A stretch of 53,859 nt of DNA, from the NCBI GenBank assembly GCA_020025275.1, contig JAHHSI010000014.1, positions 1 to 53,859 of the forward strand, read 5' to 3'. Source of the stretch: Oscillospiraceae bacterium (GTDB lineage: Bacteria > Bacillota > Clostridia > Oscillospirales > Oscillospiraceae). Below, in pieces: positions 16,397 to 23,894 of the stretch. The position numbers and the translations under genes were made by a program. The notes under the pieces were generated by a model that was not told where the DNA came from, ran no database searches, and saw only the letters and a list, made by a program, of their open reading frames with translations. Numbering within the stretch: the stretch's first letter is position 1; each line of letters begins with the position of its first letter.

Positions 16397-18152
16397 GGTA
16401 TTGACCTCCCTGAACAGACTGGCTTTTGGCGCCCAGATGTGCCTGCCACATGCTTTGATACAGGGGCGATGTGCGAAGCAGGGATTCGTGGGTGCCGGTG
16501 GCCGCCAGCTGCCCCTTTTGCAGGATCATAATGGCATCGGCTCCGGAAATGGTGGAGAGGCGATGGGCGATCACCAGCAGGGTCTTGCCTGCCGTCAGAT
16601 GAGAGATCGCCTGTTGAATTTTTTCCTCGTTCTCCGGGTCCGTATAGGCCGTTGCTTCATCCAGAATCACCACCGGGGCATTTCGCAGGATCATCCGGGC
16701 AATGGCGATCCGCTGCTTTTCGCCGCCGGACAGTCGGCTGCCGGCCTGCCCCGCCATGGAGTCATAGCCATGCTCCAGTGCCATGATGAACTCGTGGCAG
16801 CACGCCTTTTTTGCCGCCTCATAAACCTGTTCATCGGTGGCCTCCGGATTGCCCATGCGGATATTTTCCCGAATGGAGGTATGGAATAGGTAATTCTCCT
16901 GCGTCACAAAGCTGATATAGTGGGACAGCTGCGACAGCGGAATGTCCCGAATGTCCCTTCCCCCCAACAGGATCCGGCCGTTGCTTACATCCCAGAAGCG
17001 GGAAATCAGACGGGCTACCGTGGATTTGCCGCCGCCCGAGGGACCGATCAGCGCACAAAAACTGCCCTCAGGGATCCGGAAGGACAGATCGTTCAGGATT
17101 TTGCGGGACTCCTCTGCATGATAGGAAAAATCTACATGGTCAAAGACAATGTCAAAATGGTGTATGTCTACCGGCTCCGGTTGTTCCGTGAGCTCGGGCT
17201 GTCCCAGAACGGCATTGACCGATTGGGCCGCATACTGGATCATTTTCAGGTTGTTCATATAGGTGCTGAGCCCCATGATCGGGCCGATCAGGGCCAGTGA
17301 CAGCACAATGGCCAATACCAGCTTCTCCGGACGGAGGGAACCGTGCACATAGAGCAGCATCCCCACAGGCAGCACGCCCAGCAGCGTAGAGGGCATGATG
17401 CTCATCATCAGATTGCCCCCCACCCAAGTGCTGCGGAACCATTCCAGTGTCAGCTTCCGAAAGCTCTCCACTCCGTGCTTGAATTTCCCGTAGGAGGCCT
17501 CTCCCTGATTGAAGGTCTTGATCACCTCGATCCCCTCCAGATATTCCACGATCGTGCTGTTCATGGCATCACAAGATTTCATGTAGGCATCATACTTCTG
17601 ATTCATTTTTGCCATCATAGGGGCAGACACTGCCATCCCCAAGAGACTGGACAACAGAGAAGCCAGTGCCATCAGGGGATGGACACAGAGCAGAACCACG
17701 CACACTGCCAGCGGAGCCAGCACATAGGCCGCCCCCTCCGGAATCAGATGGGCCAAAGGCAGTTCCAGATTCTCCACCTGATCAATGGCCAGATTTTTGA
17801 GTTTTCCAATCGGCTGATCCACCACATAGCCCAGAGGCATCCGCATGAATTTCTGCGCCAGATCCAGACGGATCTGCTGCAAAATTGCGTAGGCACTTTT
17901 ATGAGAAAGGGTGGTGGACAGTTCAAACAGCAGGGTTTTCAGAACATATCCGGACACACAGGCAAGGCTCAGTCCCAGCAGGCCCTGGACGGTCAGGGTC
18001 TGATCGAGCAGCCCTGTCATCAGCCAAAACACCGCAAAATAAGGAATAAATCCGATCATCACACTGCATACAGACAGAATCACTGACAGGACCATCGCTT
18101 TTTTATTCTGCCTCAGATAGGGCCGTAAAAAGGAAATCGTTTGTTGCTTCAT
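16389..18152 (-). CDS. ABC transporter, membrane-ATPase half-transporter (YbtP/YbtQ-like partner 1)
   Basis: A 587-residue half-transporter with a six-helix ABC membrane domain (about 1-310) followed by an ATPase domain: Walker A GPSGGGKST, signature LSGGEKQR and Walker B VVILDEATAYTDPENE. The ATAYTDPENE ending in place of ATSSVD is typical of the IrtA/YbtP-like siderophore group and suggests that the two nucleotide sites of the pair are not equal. The start at 18152 is chosen because the longer frame overlaps the T-protein gene and lacks a ribosome site, whereas GGAAGTG precedes the chosen ATG. Its stop codon is a TAG inside the start of the next gene. Confidence 0.85.
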   Translation of the reverse strand: MKQQTISFLRPYLRQNKKAMVLSVILSVCSVMIGFIPYFAVFWLMTGLLDQTLTVQGLLGLSLACVSGYVLKTLLFELSTTLSHKSAYAILQQIRLDLAQKFMRMPLGYVVDQPIGKLKNLAIDQVENLELPLAHLIPEGAAYVLAPLAVCVVLLCVHPLMALASLLSSLLGMAVSAPMMAKMNQKYDAYMKSCDAMNSTIVEYLEGIEVIKTFNQGEASYGKFKHGVESFRKLTLEWFRSTWVGGNLMMSIMPSTLLGVLPVGMLLYVHGSLRPEKLVLAIVLSLALIGPIMGLSTYMNNLKMIQYAAQSVNAVLGQPELTEQPEPVDIHHFDIVFDHVDFSYHAEESRKILNDLSFRIPEGSFCALIGPSGGGKSTVARLISRFWDVSNGRILLGGRDIRDIPLSQLSHYISFVTQENYLFHTSIRENIRMGNPEATDEQVYEAAKKACCHEFIMALEHGYDSMAGQAGSRLSGGEKQRIAIARMILRNAPVVILDEATAYTDPENEEKIQQAISHLTAGKTLLVIAHRLSTISGADAIMILQKGQLAATGTHESLLRTSPLYQSMWQAHLGAKSQSVQGGQYHV

Positions 18153-18166
18153 GCGATCACTTCCGT

Positions 18167-18877
18167 TCACTTCATTAAAATCTGAATCCCCCAGCCTGCA
18201 CAGCAAAGGGCGATGAGTACCATATCCTGTCCCTTCAGCTTCGGCACAGAAATGCTGGTACGTTTCCCGCGGACATCGAATCCCTTGGTGAGGGTCGCTA
18301 CAAGCAATTCATCGCCGATATTCACCACAGAGACAATGAGGGGCACAAATACATCCACCAGCGAGGAGACCGGATGAAGAAGACAATACCCGATCGTATG
18401 TCCTCGCAGACGGACGCCATCCCAGGTAGCTGACAGCTCCTCCTTCACCGTAGGAAAGAACCTCAGTACCATGCTGACGGTCCAGATAAATCCCTTGGGG
18501 AAATGCATCCGGTCCAGAGCCGCAATGAGATCCGAAGCTTCTATGGTACAGATCAGAAAAAAGCCAAAGACGATCCCGGGCATCAGCTTCAGGAACAGGG
18601 CCCCCATCGAGGAGAGGAAAATGGCCGCCCCGCCGGAAAGCTTCGGAAGCAAAAATGCCAGCAGGCCCAGACACACCGCGTACAGGCATCCGTGGCAAAG
18701 CGCTTTCCGGTATCTGCCTGCGGCGGCGTAAAAAAAGAGTGGAATGCACAGCAAAACTCCATGTTCGATCAGTCCCGCAGCAGACAGGCCGCACTGAACC
18801 AAGAGTCCGCTGACCGTAACGACCAAAAGGATCTTGGTTCTGGGGTCCAGAAATCCCGGCTTCGATTTCTGGATCAT
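18167..18877 (-). CDS. ECF transporter T component
   Basis: A 236-residue membrane protein of the CbiQ/EcfT family. It has four to five hydrophobic helices in residues about 15-130 and the two T-protein coupling motifs late in the chain (VRLRGH and FDVRGK), which dock to the ECF ATPases. The start at 18877 overlaps the stop of the S-component gene as ATGA; a longer frame would run far into that gene. It would form the core of an ECF importer with the double ATPase at the end of this operon and the MptD-like S protein directly upstream. Confidence 0.88.
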   Translation of the reverse strand: MIQKSKPGFLDPRTKILLVVTVSGLLVQCGLSAAGLIEHGVLLCIPLFFYAAAGRYRKALCHGCLYAVCLGLLAFLLPKLSGGAAIFLSSMGALFLKLMPGIVFGFFLICTIEASDLIAALDRMHFPKGFIWTVSMVLRFFPTVKEELSATWDGVRLRGHTIGYCLLHPVSSLVDVFVPLIVSVVNIGDELLVATLTKGFDVRGKRTSISVPKLKGQDMVLIALCCAGWGIQILMK

Positions 18878-19461
18878 GCTTTTTTCCCGATCTTCTGAAA
18901 ATGCTTTTTGAAAACCACATAGCCAAGCAACCCGCCAAGAAGGCCGCCCACCAAGGTCAGGACAACACCTCCCCAAAAGCCGATGCCGGATACATGACTC
19001 AGCATCTCGGACACATACGTTTCTCCATGCTGCTCTACCAGACGCTCACGGTAACTGTCGAAAGAGGCCAGATAGAGGCGCAGGCCAAAGCCAATATCCC
19101 ATAGGGTAAATACCACATATACCCAAATTGTGTGAATGGTGGCTGTCCCATGGAGCGCCCACAAGATCAACTCCGCCAGAAGGCTTGCAGCCACAGCGGT
19201 AATGAGGGGCCAGATCCCGCTGCCCATCGTCAGGGACAGAAGGCCGCAAATCAGACCCATCAGAAGGATCATGCCGGGCTTTTTGACTTTTGTCAGGAAG
19301 AGCATAAAGGGAATGCCGCATACAATACCGGTGATGAGAGGCAGGACCGTCATCAGTACAGGAATGTATCCTGCACACATGGCAGCAAAGAATGCCGCAT
19401 AGTACAGCACCACAAAAAGTGCCACATTCAGGAAGTCCTTCAGTTCATAGGATTTTTTCAT
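18874..19461 (-). CDS. MptD-family ECF transporter S component
   Basis: A 195-residue, highly hydrophobic protein with about five or six membrane helices. The pattern (short charged MKKSYELKDF start, helix pair with GIVCGIPFMLF, LMGLICGLLSLTMGSG) matches the MptD family of ECF substrate-binding subunits. It opens the operon S, T, two half-transporters, double ATPase. GGAAGGAG lies before the start and a GTTAG-N6-CTAAC box lies just upstream of that. Members next to YbtPQ-like ABC genes and AraC regulators are seen in Firmicutes and are thought to take part in siderophore or haem-type iron uptake; the true ligand is not known here. Confidence 0.85.
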   Translation of the reverse strand: MKKSYELKDFLNVALFVVLYYAAFFAAMCAGYIPVLMTVLPLITGIVCGIPFMLFLTKVKKPGMILLMGLICGLLSLTMGSGIWPLITAVAASLLAELILWALHGTATIHTIWVYVVFTLWDIGFGLRLYLASFDSYRERLVEQHGETYVSEMLSHVSGIGFWGGVVLTLVGGLLGGLLGYVVFKKHFQKIGKKA

Positions 19462-19477
19462 AGTGAATCTCCTTCCG

Positions 19478-19493
19478 GTTAGTCTGCGCTAAC
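19478..19493. promoter_or_regulatory. GTTAG-N6-CTAAC palindrome upstream of the ECF operon
   Basis: GTTAG TCTGCG CTAAC, centred about 25 bases before the S-component ATG and just upstream of its ribosome site. The same 16-bp dyad recurs at 25685, 27250 and 27373. The box before the DUF2325 operon lies at the same distance (17 bases) from its start codon, which suits a repressor site. Confidence 0.75.
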
Positions 19494-19501
19494 TCCTGAT
19501 G

Positions 19502-19534
19502 AAAAAGTTACCACGCACGGTTTCGTGCGTGGTA
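19502..19534 (-). terminator. Intrinsic terminator after the AraC regulator
   Basis: An 11-bp stem (TACCACGCACG / CGTGCGTGGTA, loop of four) followed on the minus strand by ACTTTTTC. It lies between the AraC gene and the GTTAG box of the ECF operon, so the regulator is not simply co-transcribed with the transporter. Confidence 0.8.
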
Positions 19535-19594
19535 CCGTTTGCCGTATCCTCAGTATAGGCAATTCTCAATGATGCTGCAACTCCATTTTGTCCA

Positions 19595-20506
19595 TCACAA
19601 TCCCTTCTGTCCACGACTTTCCTGTCGATAGGTCTTGGGTGTCATAGCCGTATACGAGCGGAATACAGCGGCGAATTTACTGGGATTGTCATATCCGACC
19701 ACGGAGGCGATTTGAGAGGTCGTCAGTTCCGTTTCCCGCAAAAGCCGCTGCGCCTCCTCCATGCGATGCTTTCTTACAAATTTTGCTGCAGAGCAGCCAT
19801 AAATGCTGGCAAACTGTCGTCTCAGGGTGGTCGCCGGAATACCGGTGGCCTGCGAAAGCTCCTGCAAGGTGTAGTGATGCTCCAGATTGTTCAGGAGCAG
19901 ATCCGCCGCCTGCTTCAGTTTCCTCACTTGACCGCTGGGAAGATACATGGGCAGGGCCGTGTATTCCGTCCACTGGAGATCCTGCAAGAAGAGCAGCAGC
20001 TCCAAGCAGGCAAGCTTGCGATGCAGATCCGTCTGGTAGACCGATGCCTGCACAAGACCCAGTACGTTGGCCGCCTGTGAGGACGTGGACAGATCCAAAT
20101 TGTTCCCCATGCAGAACCGGTCCTTCAGGCGTCCCAGATCTACAGGGAAATCCGGCGGCAGCTGTCCTTCTGCCTTCGGGAGCTGAATTCCAAAGGAAAT
20201 CCCCTGATACTTTCTTTGGGGAAAAAGAAAGTGTCCGCTGCTCTGGCCATAGTCATAGGGCATAAAACTGCCCGCTCCCAAAAAGGCCGATTGCCCATCC
20301 TGGGTATTCCACTGGATATTCCCCTCAATGCAGTATTCAAATCCAAACATATTTTGAGACTGTGCGTACTTTGACTCACACCGTTCCAGATGAAAGTGAC
20401 TGTAACTGAGCAGGATTCCCGGAAAAACTTCGTGAGCCAGAATCTGTCCGGTTCCGGTTTCATTTTCAAAACATAACACCTCCCCGGACTCTTTTGTACG
20501 ATCCAT
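19595..20506 (-). CDS. AraC-family transcriptional regulator
   Basis: A 303-residue regulator. The N-terminal two thirds form a ligand-binding region of unclear fold (about 1-195). The C-terminal AraC domain (about 205-298) has two helix-turn-helix motifs: TLQELSQATGIPATTLRRQF and TSQIASVVGYDNPSKFAAVF. The start ATG at 20506 follows AGGAGGAAGCTTG; the TTG directly before it is a weaker alternative. The same strand and adjacency to the ECF/YbtPQ-like operon suggest it controls that operon, as YbtA-type AraC proteins control siderophore uptake. Its own ligand would then be a siderophore or metal complex; this is inference. Confidence 0.88.
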   Translation of the reverse strand: MDRTKESGEVLCFENETGTGQILAHEVFPGILLSYSHFHLERCESKYAQSQNMFGFEYCIEGNIQWNTQDGQSAFLGAGSFMPYDYGQSSGHFLFPQRKYQGISFGIQLPKAEGQLPPDFPVDLGRLKDRFCMGNNLDLSTSSQAANVLGLVQASVYQTDLHRKLACLELLLFLQDLQWTEYTALPMYLPSGQVRKLKQAADLLLNNLEHHYTLQELSQATGIPATTLRRQFASIYGCSAAKFVRKHRMEEAQRLLRETELTTSQIASVVGYDNPSKFAAVFRSYTAMTPKTYRQESRGQKGL

Positions 20507-20954
20507 CAAGCTTCCTCCTCTCCGAAACGGGGTACCCCTCTATGGTGCATACCGTGATCATACCCTGCGGGGCATTGCTTCTGCTGTCCCGGTGCAGATG
20601 GGTACAGCCATCGTTAAAAACGACCGTTGCTCTTCCCAACGGCTCCCGTTGCCCCGTGCATTTTTCCGCAGCCTCTCATCGCCGCCCGCGGCCGCACCAT
20701 GCCGTACTTTCGAAAGATCGCTTCACTCTGGAGCACCGTTTTTTTATTTTATCATGAACCCAGAAAAAAAGAAATCCTTACGAGCCTTACCAATCAAACG
20801 CCCACCATCGGAGGAGATCTGCTCCCAGAAAGACATCGCCAAGATACCTGTGTCAGGACAGGCCGAGCGTACCAAGAGAGAAACATCGCCGCATAGAGAC
20901 ATGGGCAGGAGCGAGAGCAGTGCGTGTCAGGACACAAGGTAGGAACTCCTTATT
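20507..20954. other. 450-base stretch without a recognisable gene
   Basis: Open frames here are short and have no ribosome sites or family likeness. Upstream of the AraC gene a weak hairpin (CCGTTG / CAACGG near 20624-20640) followed by a T run on the minus strand could be an attenuator or stray terminator. No GTTAG box is present. Confidence 0.5.
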
Positions 20955-21383
20955 TTGACAAATAAACGCATCCCCATTGATGGCGTGGACAGCAACGATG
21001 CCTCCCCCTGTGACTCCCCGCTCCGGCGCAGTCTGCTGGACGAGTTTTATGCCAAGGATCGCAGCAAGAAAGGCCGCTCAGGCGGCTTATCCGAACGCAG
21101 AAAGCGCCGCAAGAGCTGCCGCTCGTCCATCCTATGGCTATCCGCAAGACCCGGCCGCCCCAAAACAACACATCGTTCCGGATGAAGAATCAGCGGCAGC
21201 GGGCAAGGGCCTCTTCCAGTTCTTTGTGGGCAGAAGAACCCGGAGAGCGAGGTCTATCTGAGACATACCATCAACCTGACCCCCACCACCCAGGGCATGG
21301 AGAACGCCCGGAAGCACACAGAACTTCCGACGGGACTTCGGGATGCGATTGCCGGCAAGCCAAAAGAGCACGAGGCCGCATAA
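20955..21383 (+). pseudogene. Small unknown gene broken by two compensating frameshifts
   Basis: Three successive frames join into one sensible protein of about 142 residues. Frame 1 gives MTNKRIPIDGVDSND to about AKDRSKK. After one extra base near 21072, frame 2 gives AAQAAYPNAESAARAAARPS to LFQFFVG. After one missing base near 21229, frame 3 gives QKNPESEVYLRHTINLTP to KPKEHEAA and a TAA. Both breaks lie beside short homopolymers (AAGAAAGG and GTGGGC), so either indels in a decaying gene or sequencing errors could explain them. The start would be TTG at 20955. The family was not recognised. The Ala-rich middle and the charged ends suggest a cytosolic protein. Confidence 0.5.
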
Positions 21384-21515
21384 TGAAAAAGGGCGGCCGT
21401 GCCGCAGCACAACCGCCCTTCCACAGGAACTGCTCTTACCTTGTATCGGAAGTCGGAATGTGTCCCTATCGGACGCAGCCGATCGATCACAGTTCTTTTT
21501 CCTATGCGTACTCCG

Positions 21516-21920
21516 TTACGATTCGCACGGCTCCTCCGCTGCCGCCGTGGGCTGCAGCGTCTTAACGCCGAAGAGAAAGTACACCAGATGGAACACCCAT
21601 ACGCAGGCCAGCACGATCCGCCCCTCGGGAACGGCGTGCATCATGATAAAGCCCACGGACATCAGCAGCGTCACCGTCACCATGATCCGCACCTTGGTCT
21701 TTTTCGTCATGCCCTTGCCGGCCACATAGCTGGCCAGATTGTCCTGATAGAGTTTCGTTGCCACGAACCAGTTGTGCAGCTTTTCTGAGCTGCGGGCAAA
21801 GCAGAACGCAGCCAGCAGCAAAAAAGGGAACGCCGGCAGCAGCGGCAGCACCGCACCCACGGCGCCAACGCCCAGGCTGACACAGCCCAACACGATATAG
21901 GCGATCTTTTTAACGCTCAT
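21516..21920 (-). CDS. DUF454 (YbaN-like) inner-membrane protein
   Basis: A 134-residue membrane protein with four hydrophobic segments: a first pair at about 7-42 (VLGCVSLGVGAVGAVLPLLP and PFLLLAAFCFARSS) and a second pair at about 78-120. The LPLLPAFPFLLLAAFCFARSS core is diagnostic of the DUF454/YbaN family, whose role is unknown. It overlaps the end of the YgbA-like gene by 11 bases and closes the operon that starts with the ABC pair at 25627. That position hints at a membrane function linked to the exporter. Confidence 0.85.
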   Translation of the reverse strand: MSVKKIAYIVLGCVSLGVGAVGAVLPLLPAFPFLLLAAFCFARSSEKLHNWFVATKLYQDNLASYVAGKGMTKKTKVRIMVTVTLLMSVGFIMMHAVPEGRIVLACVWVFHLVYFLFGVKTLQPTAAAEEPCES

Positions 21921-22251
21921 CTTCTTTCTCCAATCTACGTCGCTCTTTCTTGGTTTCGATCACATGGCGCACCGCCATCACGGGGTGATGGAAGATCATC
22001 CGCGGCCCGGAAAAGCGCATCACCTCTCGGATCTTCTCCCGCATTTCCGGACGATAGCAGTGCACCTTGCAGTTGGCGCAGAACGTTTTCGTCTCCATAA
22101 AGGGGCAATGGTCGCTGCGGCTTCTGGCATAGGTCTCCAGCGCCGCACAGTCGCTGCAAAGCTCCTTGCCGCCGTGCTTTTTCCGGCAGTAAAGGGAGAT
22201 CATCAAGGAGACGGTCTCTTTCTCCCTCTGCCGCTTTTTCTCAATATTCAT
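21910..22251 (-). CDS. Nitrous oxide-stimulated promoter family (YgbA-like) protein
   Basis: A 113-residue soluble protein with a conserved Cys pattern: YCRKKHG near 22, CSDCAAL near 33, CPFMETKTFCANCKVHCY near 49-66 and YRPEMREKIREVMRFSGPRM after it. This matches the YgbA family (nitrous oxide-stimulated promoter), known from E. coli to be induced by nitric oxide and to help recovery from nitrosative stress. The Cys set could bind a metal or iron-sulfur cluster. The start overlaps the stop of the ABC gene before it (TGATG) and the gene overlaps the DUF454 gene after it. Confidence 0.88.
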   Translation of the reverse strand: MNIEKKRQREKETVSLMISLYCRKKHGGKELCSDCAALETYARSRSDHCPFMETKTFCANCKVHCYRPEMREKIREVMRFSGPRMIFHHPVMAVRHVIETKKERRRLEKEDER

Positions 22252-23894
22252 CAGCTCATTCTTCCGTTTTCTACGGAGTAGGCCACATCGGCAATGCCCA
22301 TGGTGGACTTGCGGTGGGACACCAGAACCACGGTCTTTTCACCGCGCTCCTCATGGAGAGAGCGCAGGATCACCGCCTCGTTGAGGCTGTCCAGATTACT
22401 GGTAGGCTCATCCAGCAGCAGGAACGGCGCATCGTGGAGGAAGGCACGGGCCAGCCCCAGACGCTGCCGCTCACCGCCGGAGAGCGTGTCGCCCAGCTCA
22501 CCCACGGGCGTATCATAGCCCTGCGGCAGCTGCATGATAAAATCGTGGACCGAGGCCTTCTTGCAGGCCTCCATGATCTCCTCATCGGTAGCATCCAGCT
22601 TGGCAATACGCAGATTGCTGCGGATAGAATCGTGGAAGAGATGGGTCTCCTGTGTCACGAAGCTCTCCATGTCCCGCAGGTTCGACGTATTGATCTCGTT
22701 CACGTCTCTGCCGGAGATCCGCACGGTTCCCTTCTGGGTCTCCCAGAAGCGCATCAACAGCTTGAGCAGCGTGGATTTACCACTGCCGCTGCGGCCCACA
22801 ATGCCCACCACCTGCTTCTCCGGGATCTCCACGGAGAAGTCCGAGAGGATCGCCTCCTGCCCATCATAGGTGAAGGTGATCTGCTCAGCCGAAGCGCCGT
22901 GGAAGGCAACCTCTTCCTTGCCGGAGATCTCCTCCACTGCCGGAGTCTCCTCCAGAATATCCAACACCCGGTTGCCTGCGGCAAAGGTATTTTGCAGCGT
23001 GGCACCCAAAGCCGCCAGTGCCACCACGGGGCCAAAGGAGCTCATCAGCGCCAGCGTCACCGCCAAGGCGCCGCCAAAGGGCAGCACCTGCACCGAAAGG
23101 AACAGCATGGCCACGTCAAAGAGCAAAATCACGGTGTTGGTCAGCGCTACATTGAGAGAAGAGGTCCGCTTCATGCGGCGCTCGTCTGCGGCCAGACCGT
23201 CAGTCATCTCGTTCATGCGCTCCACACGCTGTTCGCCCTGCCCGAACTGCTGGATCTCCGGCAGACCCCGGAGACTGTCCAGCACAAAGCTGGCCAGATG
23301 GCCGGACTTGCTGCGGAAGTGCAGGCCGTCACTGCCGCTGGCCTTGGAGGTAAGGAGTGGGATCACCACACCCACCACCACATAGGCTGCCAGCGCCAGC
23401 AGCGCCAGTCCCCCGTGGTACATACCGATGAAGGATACCATGACCAGCGTAAAGAGAATGGCGATGCACACCGGGGAGACGGTATGGGCATAAAAGACCT
23501 CCAGCAGCTCAATATCCGAGGTGATGATGCTGATCAAATTGCCCTTGTCCTTCCCCTCCAGCTTGGCCGGGGTCAAACGGCGCAGCGCTGCGAATACTTT
23601 ATCACGGATCAATGCCAGCAGTTTGAAGGCGATGAAGTGGTTGCAGGCCTGCTCGGCATAGCGCAGGAAGCCGCGCAGCAGCGCAAACACTGCCAAGCAG
23701 ACAAAAATCGTCGTCAGGGACAGGCCACCGCCCAGTCCCACCAATTCCAGAACGGCAAAACCGCCGAACACAGTAATAAAGGTGGCGCACAGATGCCCCA
23801 CAAGGCCCATCAGCACGGCCAGAGTCATAAAGCCCGTCAGGGGCTTGACCAGCCCGATCAGACGTGTCATGACCTTCCATCCGCTTCGTTTCAT
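22251..23894 (-). CDS. ABC half-transporter, CydC-like
   Basis: A 547-residue half-transporter: six membrane helices (about 1-300) and an ATPase domain with GRSGSGKST, LSGGERQR and LLLDEPTSNLD. The start at 23894 follows AAAGGAGG and overlaps the stop of the upstream partner as ATGA. The pair resembles the CydD/CydC-type heterodimers that export thiols or move haem for cytochrome assembly, but no cytochrome genes are near. Both genes lie behind a GTTAG-N6-CTAAC box shared with iron-type operons, so a role in haem or metal complex transport is an equal option. Confidence 0.85.
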   Translation of the reverse strand: MKRSGWKVMTRLIGLVKPLTGFMTLAVLMGLVGHLCATFITVFGGFAVLELVGLGGGLSLTTIFVCLAVFALLRGFLRYAEQACNHFIAFKLLALIRDKVFAALRRLTPAKLEGKDKGNLISIITSDIELLEVFYAHTVSPVCIAILFTLVMVSFIGMYHGGLALLALAAYVVVGVVIPLLTSKASGSDGLHFRSKSGHLASFVLDSLRGLPEIQQFGQGEQRVERMNEMTDGLAADERRMKRTSSLNVALTNTVILLFDVAMLFLSVQVLPFGGALAVTLALMSSFGPVVALAALGATLQNTFAAGNRVLDILEETPAVEEISGKEEVAFHGASAEQITFTYDGQEAILSDFSVEIPEKQVVGIVGRSGSGKSTLLKLLMRFWETQKGTVRISGRDVNEINTSNLRDMESFVTQETHLFHDSIRSNLRIAKLDATDEEIMEACKKASVHDFIMQLPQGYDTPVGELGDTLSGGERQRLGLARAFLHDAPFLLLDEPTSNLDSLNEAVILRSLHEERGEKTVVLVSHRKSTMGIADVAYSVENGRMS

